From JBBDYG01 sp040901765 (GTDB taxonomy: Bacteria; Planctomycetota; Planctomycetia; Pirellulales; Lacipirellulaceae): a stretch of 44,707 bases of DNA. The first letter of the stretch is position 1, and each line of letters starts with the position of its first letter. A model generated the notes under the pieces. The model had not been told where the DNA came from. It worked only from the letters and a program-made list of their open reading frames with translations, and did no database searches. The position numbers and the translations under genes are program-made. Location: assembly GCA_040901765.1 (NCBI GenBank), contig JBBDYG010000028.1, forward strand, positions 1-44,707. Direction: 5' to 3'. Below are positions 8,547-15,378 of the stretch, piece by piece.

Positions 8547-9653
8547 CTATACGCCCGCCAACCGATGCGTGGGAATCGGCCGCCCCGGACGAAAACTTTC
8601 CAGGTGTTTCAATTGAACCCTAAGTGTACTTTGCTCGGCCTGGATTGCAAACACTCGCTCCGTCAACTCGCGAAGCACCTCCGGTGGTCCTTGAGCACGC
8701 AGATTCAGCGTCAATTCTCCTTTGCTCAGGGGGGCGTCGAGGCTATGCGAAAGTTCGGGTTCCTGGCCGCTATGAACCAAATTGACGACGGCCAGATCAC
8801 CGCCCTCGTCCGGAACGAGCGTCATTTTGAGATGCGCCGTTTCGATGGCGGCATCTTGTAGCGCCGCACTCAGCCGCGTGGCTAGCTGGACAACGAAACG
8901 ATTGCCGTCGAAATCGGTTTCCGCCACCAGTTGAAATTGAGCATTAAGCCATCCAAGCAGCGCCTCTCCTTCTGCGTATAGGTCATAATCAACCTTCATC
9001 GCACCCGTTGTCTTGGCCACTCCGCGCGCCAGTGCCGCCAGCCAGTCACTGATTCCGGTTCCGTGTCGCGCAGAGATTGCATGGATACCAACGCCGGGGA
9101 ATCGCTGCGATAAGGCGTGCTCGAGTTCAACGCGCTCGTCGTCGCTCACGAGGTCGATCTTGTTGATGATAATGAGATCAGCCTCTTCCAGTTGCTTGCC
9201 GTAGATATAGAGAACCTTTTCCGAAAACGACTTATCTATTCGCAGGCCCAACACGCGTGCAGCGCGAATCGGATCAACCAGCACGCTGTACGGCGCCACG
9301 GAGTACGCGTCTCCGTACAGCCGGCGCAGCGGATAATCCACGGTGGCCTTCAAATCCGTGCAGCTTCCAACGGGCTCGGCTAAGAACACTTCCGGCGCAT
9401 GAGTGGACGAGAGCCTTTCCGCCGCCTCGACCAAGGAATTAAACCGGCAGCAAAAACATCCGCCCGTGATCTCCTCGACTGCGAGGTCGCGCGCAGAAAG
9501 CATCTGCGTGTCGACCAGCCCAATGCTCTGATCGTTCGTGATAAGCCCCACGCGCTTCCCTGCAAACGTCAGCCGCTGGGCCAACTGCAGCATGGCGGTC
9601 GTTTTTCCGGCGCCCAGGAATCCGCCGATCATGATGTACCGGGGACAGGACAT
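8547..9653 (-). CDS. CobW/G3E-family P-loop GTPase
   Basis: 368 aa. The Walker A motif is GGFLGAGKTT at residues 10-19. The metal-chaperone signature CxCC appears in EEITGGCFCCRFNSL, and the G-domain motif NKID lies in IIINKIDLVSD. The N-terminal two-thirds is a G3E GTPase domain. The last 150 residues are beta-rich and differ from the usual CobW C-terminal domain. G3E proteins (CobW, HypB, UreG, YjiA) use GTP to deliver metal ions or activate metalloenzymes. In this operon it may load a metal into, or repair, one of the redox enzymes; the metal cannot be predicted. The ATG at 9653 has GGAGG about 7 bases upstream. It overlaps the end of the lipoyl-protein gene by 25 bases. Confidence 0.9.
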   Translation of the reverse strand: MSCPRYIMIGGFLGAGKTTAMLQLAQRLTFAGKRVGLITNDQSIGLVDTQMLSARDLAVEEITGGCFCCRFNSLVEAAERLSSTHAPEVFLAEPVGSCTDLKATVDYPLRRLYGDAYSVAPYSVLVDPIRAARVLGLRIDKSFSEKVLYIYGKQLEEADLIIINKIDLVSDDERVELEHALSQRFPGVGIHAISARHGTGISDWLAALARGVAKTTGAMKVDYDLYAEGEALLGWLNAQFQLVAETDFDGNRFVVQLATRLSAALQDAAIETAHLKMTLVPDEGGDLAVVNLVHSGQEPELSHSLDAPLSKGELTLNLRAQGPPEVLRELTERVFAIQAEQSTLRVQLKHLESFRPGRPIPTHRLAGV

Positions 9654-10123
9654 GCTGCGCCTCCCTCGTTAGTCTGACTGAGCATGCGATCGATGGTTGC
9701 ATCCAGCAAGTTTACGTAGCCATTCACGTCAAGGCGGTCAGGCTCCGGTTCGCCGCGCACCTCGTATAGCCAGCCCGCATCATACGGATCATTGTCGACG
9801 AGTGTTGTGTCGCGCTCAAGCGCCGGATTGGGTCGCACGAATTCCCCTGTTACGGCGCAAAAAATGTCCGATACGGCCTTAAACCCCTCGATCCATCCAA
9901 TGTTCTGGCCGACTTCGACCCCATCGCCGGCCTGGCGATCAAAGCTGTACTCCACAAGATCCCCGAGCATGCGAGTTGCAAATCGCGTCAGGCCGACGCG
10001 CCATAAGCCCACTTCTCTTTCTTCGAGCCAATAATGTGCGCGGACGTAAAAGCGAGCACGAGGAAGGCGGGTGGAGAAGCGTGCCCGGCGATAATACACG
10101 GTTTCCGCAGGATCGATTGGCAT
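9629..10123 (-). CDS. GcvH-like lipoyl carrier protein
   Basis: 164 aa. The glycine-cleavage H-protein fold is visible: YSFDRQAGDGVEVGQNIGWIEG, the lipoylation strand GFKAVSDIFCAVTGEFVRPN with its conserved lysine, then NDPYDAGWLYEVR, which matches the H-protein ending. The N-terminal 60 residues are longer than in ordinary GcvH (about 125-130 aa). The glycine-cleavage P and T genes are absent from the window, so this is probably a dedicated H-like lipoate-binding protein rather than part of glycine cleavage. H-like carriers outside glycine metabolism are known, for example LbpA with sHdr in sulfur oxidation. The neighbouring HdrA-like and ferredoxin genes make such a redox role plausible here. 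The start at 10123 is preferred to 10156, though neither has a clear ribosome-binding site. Confidence 0.85.
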   Translation of the reverse strand: MPIDPAETVYYRRARFSTRLPRARFYVRAHYWLEEREVGLWRVGLTRFATRMLGDLVEYSFDRQAGDGVEVGQNIGWIEGFKAVSDIFCAVTGEFVRPNPALERDTTLVDNDPYDAGWLYEVRGEPEPDRLDVNGYVNLLDATIDRMLSQTNEGGAACPVPGTS

Positions 10124-10139
10124 TTGTGTCAGTATATTC

Positions 10140-10475
10140 CATCTGCGGACTAGCAACTGGATTCGCTCTTTTCGCGCCTCGCTTCAGCCGCTTCGTGTCC
10201 CGGGCGCGATTGAGAGTGATTCGCCGCATCACCTCGGCGGCCGCGGCAAAGAAGTGCCACCGATTGTCCCACTGTTGGGGCGGCTCGCTGCCGACCAGCC
10301 GCAAGTACGCTTCGTGGACCAGCGCCGTCGCCTGAAGCGTTTGGCCGGGCTTCTCCTGCGCAAGTTTGGAGGCAGCGAGTTTGCGAAGTTCGTCGTAGAC
10401 CAACGGCAAAAGCTGGCCGGCGGCATCCGGGACGCCATGCTCGATTTGCGATAAGATCTGCGTGACGTCAGTCAT
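10140..10475 (-). pseudogene. Truncated ECF sigma factor (region 2 only)
   Basis: The frame starting at 10475 reads MTDVTQILSQIEHGVPDAAGQ, then LLPLVYDELRKLAASKLAQ, QTLQATALVHEAYLRLV and HFFAAAAEVMRRITLNRARDTKRLKRG. This matches the N-terminal half (sigma region 2) of the planctomycete/acidobacterial ECF family. After about residue 105 the similarity stops, and the open frame continues in the wrong register through the lipoyl-protein gene to 9939. Region 4, which binds the -35 element, is missing, so the gene is probably dead. Same orientation as the operon and immediately upstream of it. The operon boundary probably lies at the deletion point. Confidence 0.75.
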
Positions 10476-10987
10476 AACGCCGATTGTACCGCGGCGACCT
10501 TCCGCCATCACTGTCCACAGAAAACTGGTTACGCTTCAGCCGAATACGGGTCCGAAATACGTTCGTTTGCCGGCACTTGTCGCCGCAAGTCCTGTGGTGG
10601 CGAACACTTCGGGCGGCGACGCGTCTAAACTTATGTCATCTAACAAAACGCCGAGTAGCCGTCAGGACGTGCTGCTCGGCCCGGCGCGTCTGTATGAGTC
10701 GTTGCGCGAACAGGTTGTCGGTGATGCGAAGGAGGAGTGATTCAAGCGAGTCGATGAGTATGCCAAGAATCTGGCCGTAGCCAAGAAGGGTCCGGGGCCA
10801 ATTCCGCTGGCCATCGTCCGTGCAGCTCAACCACACCCGCTGTGTTCATCTGTGCCTTCACGTCCGCGTATATTTGCGGCTTTGTGGATATTTGCCCCTC
10901 TTAACTCCTGTTGATCTGCTAGGATAAGTTGATGATGCCAGCGCGTTCGGCCGGTGCATACTGGATCACTTCAGCTTTCGGAGCAAC
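10476..10987. other. Intergenic region upstream of the operon and the zinc-ribbon gene
   Basis: No supported gene. A short open frame (10462-10740, plus) ends with SRQDVLLGPARLYESLREQVVGD, but I do not recognise it and it has no good start. The region separates divergent genes, so promoters for both sides should lie here; I cannot pick convincing -35/-10 boxes by eye. Confidence 0.4.
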
Positions 10988-11269
10988 ATGACCTTTATCG
11001 AGCCGGTCGCGATCATCCCACAATTCGTGCGGAACATTTGTCCGATTTGTGGAAAAGCTACCTATTCGCGCGGCGGCATTCACCCTCAGTGTGCAATGCA
11101 AAAGGCTGACGAACCCCGGATGATTCGACTTCGAGCCGCGAGAAGGGCGGAAGTCAAATTGGAGAAACCGCGGCAACGGTCCTGGAACAAGAAGTGCCCC
11201 AAATGCGCGGCCCAAATCCACGTGCGACGGGAAGGCTGCGATTGTGGGTTCAAGTTCGGTAGCCGCTGA
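10988..11269 (+). CDS. Small double zinc-ribbon protein
   Basis: 93 aa with two metal-binding clusters: CPICGKATYSRGGIHPQCA (CxxC...HxxC) near residues 18-36 and CPKCAAQIHVRREGCDCGF (CxxC...CxC) at the C-terminus. A basic helix-like linker (RAARRAEVKLEKPRQRS) lies between. GGAG sits just upstream of the ATG. I infer a small nucleic-acid- or protein-binding zinc protein; its function is unknown. It stands alone on the plus strand. Confidence 0.75.
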   Translation: MTFIEPVAIIPQFVRNICPICGKATYSRGGIHPQCAMQKADEPRMIRLRAARRAEVKLEKPRQRSWNKKCPKCAAQIHVRREGCDCGFKFGSR

Positions 11270-11329
11270 CCGCCCCGCTTCGCATCACCCGCTCCGATTT
11301 CCCTTTTCCGGATCTGGCGTGCCCTCCGG

Positions 11330-11404
11330 TCAGCTCAAATAATCGCCGGCGTCATATTGCGGCAGGGTCACGACAAAGCTCGTACCGTGCTCGAGACGGT
11401 GATT
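11330..11404 (-). pseudogene. Remnant of a sensor histidine kinase 3' end
   Basis: Minus-strand codons read ANHRLEHGTSFVVTLPQYDAG followed by DYLS and a TGA stop at 11332-11330. This resembles the last strand of a histidine-kinase ATPase domain (GxGTxFxVxLP). Nothing upstream in frame continues the domain, so it is a relic of about 25 codons. Confidence 0.4.
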
Positions 11405-11570
11405 CGCATTCCCGATACTATCTGACGGATGGCTGTTCGTCCCGTTCAAGCGTCACGGCCATGACGACCGGCGAGCCGCGCTGCTTGTCGAGAGACGTGT
11501 CCAGCCAGGTAGCTTTCCAGATGGGAACGCTGGGTCCGCGCAGACCTCCATCATGGCCGTCGCCGCGCAT

Positions 11571-11745
11571 TCCCGGGCCGCCGCCACACGCAACTTGCGT
11601 GGCCGCGGCAATCCGGGGCTCGCGGTGTTCCAGCCTTCGAAGTCGGGATCCTTCAGCGCCCGATGCCAATCCCGGTCGATTACCAAGTCCCCCACCCTTA
11701 CTTTTGCAACCTGTGCATCACCGACCAGACCTCGTGCAGCGAACG
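11571..11745. repeat. Dispersed ~175-bp repeat, copy 1
   Basis: This stretch closely matches 15073-15250. Shared blocks include the near-palindrome CACGCAACTTGCGTG (11587-11601), GTGGCCGCGGCA, ATCCTTCAGCG, CGGTCGATTACCAAGTCC and GCAACCTGTGCA. It covers the 3' end of the 123-aa gene (stop at 11698) and about 125 bases beyond it, so the repeat is a gene tail plus its downstream flank. Confidence 0.7.
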
Positions 11746-12069
11746 CTCATAGGCCACTCCAGCCCGCCCCTGATGGTGGGCGACTTTCGACTTGAAGTTG
11801 TCGTAGTCGGTTTCCTCGGCCAGTCCCGCCAGCATCTGCATCCAGGCGGACTTGGGACCGAATAGCCGATAGGCGTAATCAGTCCCGGTAAACTCTTGAA
11901 TTTCGCAGTCCCCGAAAAGTTCGGGGAATCGCTCCTTCAAAGCTTCGAGATGGCTTCGTACTCGGGCTCGGACCATGATGCGGTCGGGATCGACGGGTTG
12001 GCCATGCTCCCCGTCACCTTGCCGAGCGCAAACCGCACTGAAGATCCCGTGTTTGGTGAAAATCCACAT
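11698..12069 (-). CDS. Conserved planctomycete-type hypothetical protein (123 aa)
   Basis: 123 aa starting MWIFTKHGIFSAVCARQGDG, then DPDRIMVRARVRSHLEALKE, a central GTDYAYRLFGPKSAWMQML and the tail YERSLHEVWSVMHRLQK. I recall close relatives of this composition in planctomycete genomes but no function; it looks like a small alpha/beta cytoplasmic protein. GGGA lies about 9 bases before the ATG. A 5'-truncated second copy is at 24764-25036, and the tail recurs in degraded form around 15180-15250. The family seems prone to local duplication here. Confidence 0.7.
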   Translation of the reverse strand: MWIFTKHGIFSAVCARQGDGEHGQPVDPDRIMVRARVRSHLEALKERFPELFGDCEIQEFTGTDYAYRLFGPKSAWMQMLAGLAEETDYDNFKSKVAHHQGRAGVAYERSLHEVWSVMHRLQK

Positions 12070-12404
12070 GGGTTGATCCCTTTATCTCGATCTTTTGAAC
12101 TCAGCAACCTGCGCCGCGCCGATGCCGATCATGGCGGGTTCGACGGCACCCGATCCTGCCACCGATTCCAAGGATGGGCCGTACTGGCGCGCCAAGGCCC
12201 GAATCTACTGCAAGATAGGTTCTAGCCACATTCCCATCCGATATACTAAGCGGCATTCCGAGCCTCCTCCGATATCGGGGTCAGTCCAATTGGAGAATTT
12301 CCGTTTGCTTTCATTGGCCCAGCCTGTGAATGACATCCCAAGTGGTGCTGGTGACCCATGTAAAGAGTGATATCGGCCCCTGCGACCTTCGCTGGAGATG
12401 CGCC
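12070..12404. other. Intergenic region between divergent genes
   Basis: No reading frame here resembles a protein. The frame of the downstream Tat protein is open back to 12330, but its leader supports a start at 12405. The region should carry divergent promoters; I see no clear operator or hairpin. Confidence 0.4.
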
Positions 12405-14771
12405 ATGAGCCGTGACGAGCGACGCGAATTCTTGAAAGTTTCCGCCGCCGGAATGTTGGGGGCGACGAGCATCGGACACTGGGCCGCGCGGACCGGCGAC
12501 TCGACTCCCACGGCCGCCGGTACCGAGTCGGCCGAACTGCCCCCGCACCGCGCGATCGTCAACCCCGGCTTGCACGCGTACGCCGAACGGAGCGTGATCG
12601 CCGGAGACACGATGCAATTTCGCGTAAGCAGCACGGAACCTTATCGACTTGTCATCTGCCGACTGGGCCACGACCCGGCCAACCCCGCGGCCGACGAACA
12701 ACTGCATGCCTTCGCGGCCTCGCCAGCGGCCACGCAATCGATTCATCCCGGCTCGTATGTCCATATTGCCCACGGGATCGCGGCCGATGAGCCTCTGACT
12801 GCTCTATCGCTGGAATGCTGGGTTCGCCCGTGGCGAATCGATGCCCGTCAGGGACTGGTCACGCAACTCGACGTAGAGGGCTCCGCGGGATTCGGCCTGG
12901 GAATCGATGAACAAGGCCATGCCGTTTTCTACCTGGGCGACGGTGGTCGCTTCGATGATGCCAAACTCCACCGCGGACCGAAGCTCGCGCTACGCACATG
13001 GGCCCACGTGGTCGGCACTTGGGACGGCATGCGAAAGTCGTTGTGGGTCAATGGTCAGCTCGCGGGCACTTGGGACTACCATGGTCCCGTGCAAGGTGGA
13101 AGTGCCGCGCTGCGGCTGGGCGCTGCTGCCATTGACGGCCGTGGCGATCTGTTGCTCGATGGCGATCTGGCAATGCCGGTCATCTACGGCCGCGCTTTGG
13201 GCGCCGAAGAAGTCGGCCTGCGCTATCGCGGGCAGGGTCGCGAGGCTCCGTCGGCCGAAAAGCTCTTGGCCTGCTGGCCGCTGGATGAGGAGCGCGGCCA
13301 GCAGGTGCGTGACATCAGCCGATACAACCGAGTGGGACAAATCGTCAATCGCGGCACTTGGATGGTCGGTGGACCAAGCTTTGACGCCGCATCCGTTCCG
13401 CGGTTTGGCGACTACAACCCGATCGCCGATCCACGCCGCGGTCACGCGCTGCGACTGGCGGCCGACGACCTGTACGATTGCCGTTGGGCAACGAGCCATT
13501 CATGGACGGTACCCCTCGACGCGCGCTCGGGCATCCATGTCGGTCGCTTTTACTTCGAGCGCAAGGGAATGCCGCAGGTGTATGACGTGACGTTCGTTGT
13601 CCGGAAGGCACGGCAGCGTCCGCAGGCGCCGATCGTCGTACTCTGTTCCAGCAATACTTGGCAGGCCTACAGCGCCACGCCGTTCGCCGTCGATCGCACG
13701 GGCGAACAACTGTGGGGCACGAGCGGCTTCGAGAACGGCCACCCCCTAGCCCCAGCCTATTGCTGCTATCGAGATCACGCCGCGGATCAGCCGAGTTATC
13801 AGGTCGGCTTGCGGATGCCCTGGCCGGTCGCGTCGCCCAGTGTGGTCTACAGCCCTCTCGGCGTAGGTTACAGCCATCTCATGCGTGCCGAACGCCACGC
13901 GCACATCTGGCTCGAAAAGAACGGATACGACTACGACGTAGTCACGGACCTTGACCTGCATCGCGATCCGGACCTATTTAACGGCTATCAAGTGCTAGTG
14001 ATCAACGGTCACAGCGAATACTGGTCGATCGAGGCCTATGAGGGGGTGGATCGCTTCCTGACGGGCGGCGGAAGCGCGGTCGTCCTGTCGGGCAACACGA
14101 TGTTCTGGCGTGTGGCCTTCGACGACGACGCCACCGTAATGGAATGCCGGAAGTTCGATCCGATGATCGGAGGCGCCAAGTTCGCCCCGATCGGCGAAAT
14201 GTGGTACAGCCACGACGGGCGTCGCGGCAGCCTGATGCGCGAGTGCGGCTACCCAGCCTGGAAGGTGATCGGGCTGGAATGCCTCGGCTGGTGGGACACC
14301 GCGGCCGGGAGCTTTGGCACCTACCGCGTCGCTACACCGGACCATCCGTTGTTCCATCAGCCGCGCGAAGTCGGACTGGCGGCCGGCGACAGCTTTGGCC
14401 ACGCTCCTGGCGGTGGCGAACCGCGCGCCGTCGGTCACGAGGCCGACGCGCGCTTGGCAACGCTGGCACGCATGACTCAAGGGCCCTATCCCGAGTACGC
14501 CACGATGCCGGAAGAGCCGCCGGGGATCGTCACCTTGGCGCGCGGCGTTCGGTCCCAATCGGACGCCATGGTTCTCGATTACTTCGCGCGGAAGACCGAG
14601 TCCATCGAGGGCGTGGTGTGCGAGATGGTCTACTGGGAGCGTCCTCAAGGAGGGCGTGTGTTTCACGCGGGCGCGATCGCCGCTGGCTGGTCCCTCTCGG
14701 CCGACGAACGACTCGCCACCCTGATGCAAAACGTGTTGTCGCATTTCGGTGTCGAGCCGCGCAAAGCGTAA
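12405..14771 (+). CDS. Tat-exported N,N-dimethylformamidase beta-like protein with LamG domain
   Basis: 788 aa from the ATG at 12405, which has GGAG about 8 bases upstream. The leader MSRDERREFLKVSAAGMLGA is a Tat signal (RREFLK), so the protein is exported folded. A LamG/concanavalin-like domain lies at about residues 120-300 (LSLECWVRPW, WAHVVGTWDG, LWVNGQLAGTW). The C-terminal half resembles the large subunit of N,N-dimethylformamidase: VLCSSNTWQAYSATPFA, GYDYDVVTDLDLH, VLVINGHSEYWS and AVVLSGNTMFWR. DMFase binds a mononuclear iron through two Tyr and one Glu; the Glu in GHSEYW and nearby Tyr residues are candidates but unproven. The substrate is unknown. Planctomycetes carry several such exported homologues, and a formamide or amide hydrolase role is inferred only. 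Confidence 0.8.
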   Translation: MSRDERREFLKVSAAGMLGATSIGHWAARTGDSTPTAAGTESAELPPHRAIVNPGLHAYAERSVIAGDTMQFRVSSTEPYRLVICRLGHDPANPAADEQLHAFAASPAATQSIHPGSYVHIAHGIAADEPLTALSLECWVRPWRIDARQGLVTQLDVEGSAGFGLGIDEQGHAVFYLGDGGRFDDAKLHRGPKLALRTWAHVVGTWDGMRKSLWVNGQLAGTWDYHGPVQGGSAALRLGAAAIDGRGDLLLDGDLAMPVIYGRALGAEEVGLRYRGQGREAPSAEKLLACWPLDEERGQQVRDISRYNRVGQIVNRGTWMVGGPSFDAASVPRFGDYNPIADPRRGHALRLAADDLYDCRWATSHSWTVPLDARSGIHVGRFYFERKGMPQVYDVTFVVRKARQRPQAPIVVLCSSNTWQAYSATPFAVDRTGEQLWGTSGFENGHPLAPAYCCYRDHAADQPSYQVGLRMPWPVASPSVVYSPLGVGYSHLMRAERHAHIWLEKNGYDYDVVTDLDLHRDPDLFNGYQVLVINGHSEYWSIEAYEGVDRFLTGGGSAVVLSGNTMFWRVAFDDDATVMECRKFDPMIGGAKFAPIGEMWYSHDGRRGSLMRECGYPAWKVIGLECLGWWDTAAGSFGTYRVATPDHPLFHQPREVGLAAGDSFGHAPGGGEPRAVGHEADARLATLARMTQGPYPEYATMPEEPPGIVTLARGVRSQSDAMVLDYFARKTESIEGVVCEMVYWERPQGGRVFHAGAIAAGWSLSADERLATLMQNVLSHFGVEPRKA

Positions 14772-14772
14772 G

Positions 14773-14982
14773 GCCGCAAGTTATGTAGTCAAGAGTTTGG
14801 AAGCAGCCCTGTGGGCCTTTCACGATGCAAGAGATTTTAGGGAGGCGGTCCTCAAGGCCGTCAATCTTGGCCACGACGCGGACACCACGGGCGCGATCTG
14901 CGGGCAGCTGGCCGGGGGCTGCTGGGGAGAAGTCGGAATCCCCAAGGACTGGCTTGATGATCTGGCGCGGAGGGACATTGAC
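14773..14982 (+). pseudogene. C-terminal fragment of an ADP-ribosylglycohydrolase (DraG-like)
   Basis: Starting right after the preceding stop, the plus frame reads YVVKSLEAALWAFHDARDF, AVLKAVNLGHDADTTGAICG and QLAGGCWGEVGIPKDWLDDLA. This is the metal-binding DADT and C-terminal helix of ADP-ribosylglycohydrolases. The N-terminal three-quarters of the enzyme is absent and no start codon belongs to it. The open frame continues to 15291 through unrelated repeat DNA. A dead fragment left by deletion or recombination. Confidence 0.75.
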
Positions 14983-15072
14983 GGGGCTGCTGCAGGGGAG
15001 GTTGCAGGGATAAATGAGGAAAACTCCCAAGCCAGGATGCCCATGTCGATGATGCATTCCAGGCTCCGCGTC

Positions 15073-15250
15073 TCCCGGGGCGCCGCTCCACGCAACTTGC
15101 GTGGCCGCGGCACTCCGGGGCTCGCGATGTTTCGGCCGAGTTACAGGCATCCTTCAGCGACCGATATCAAATCCGGTCGATTACCAAGTCCGCCCACCCC
15201 TTGTTCCTGCAACCTGTGCACCATCGACCGACCTGGTGCAGCGACCGTGT
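15073..15250. repeat. Dispersed ~175-bp repeat, copy 2
   Basis: Homologous to 11571-11745. It contains the stronger palindrome CCACGCAACTTGCGTGG (15088-15104, 8-base arms around one base). On the minus strand it still encodes a broken VHRLQ tail of the 123-aa family, so this copy probably arose from a degraded duplicate of that gene's 3' end. It sits between the DraG fragment and the PQQ-propeller gene. Confidence 0.65.
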
Positions 15251-15378
15251 CGTTGAGTGGGATGGGAACTTTCGCTCCGATGGCGTGTTGACGTCGACCT
15301 GCTGTGAACGCGACGCAAGTGTCGTAGAATATCGCCAGGTTCTCTAAGGCATATCGCCCACTGCAGGAGGACGGCGTG

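Noticed and set aside
9939..10139. C-terminal part of the open frame that begins with the ECF sigma sequence
   Set aside because: It is out of register over the lipoyl-protein gene and is rich in Arg/Ser/Leu with no sigma region 4 similarity.
14983..15291. Continuation of the DraG-fragment frame as a full gene
   Set aside because: After the conserved tail the sequence is the dispersed repeat with no protein similarity, and the frame has no start of its own before the DraG domain.
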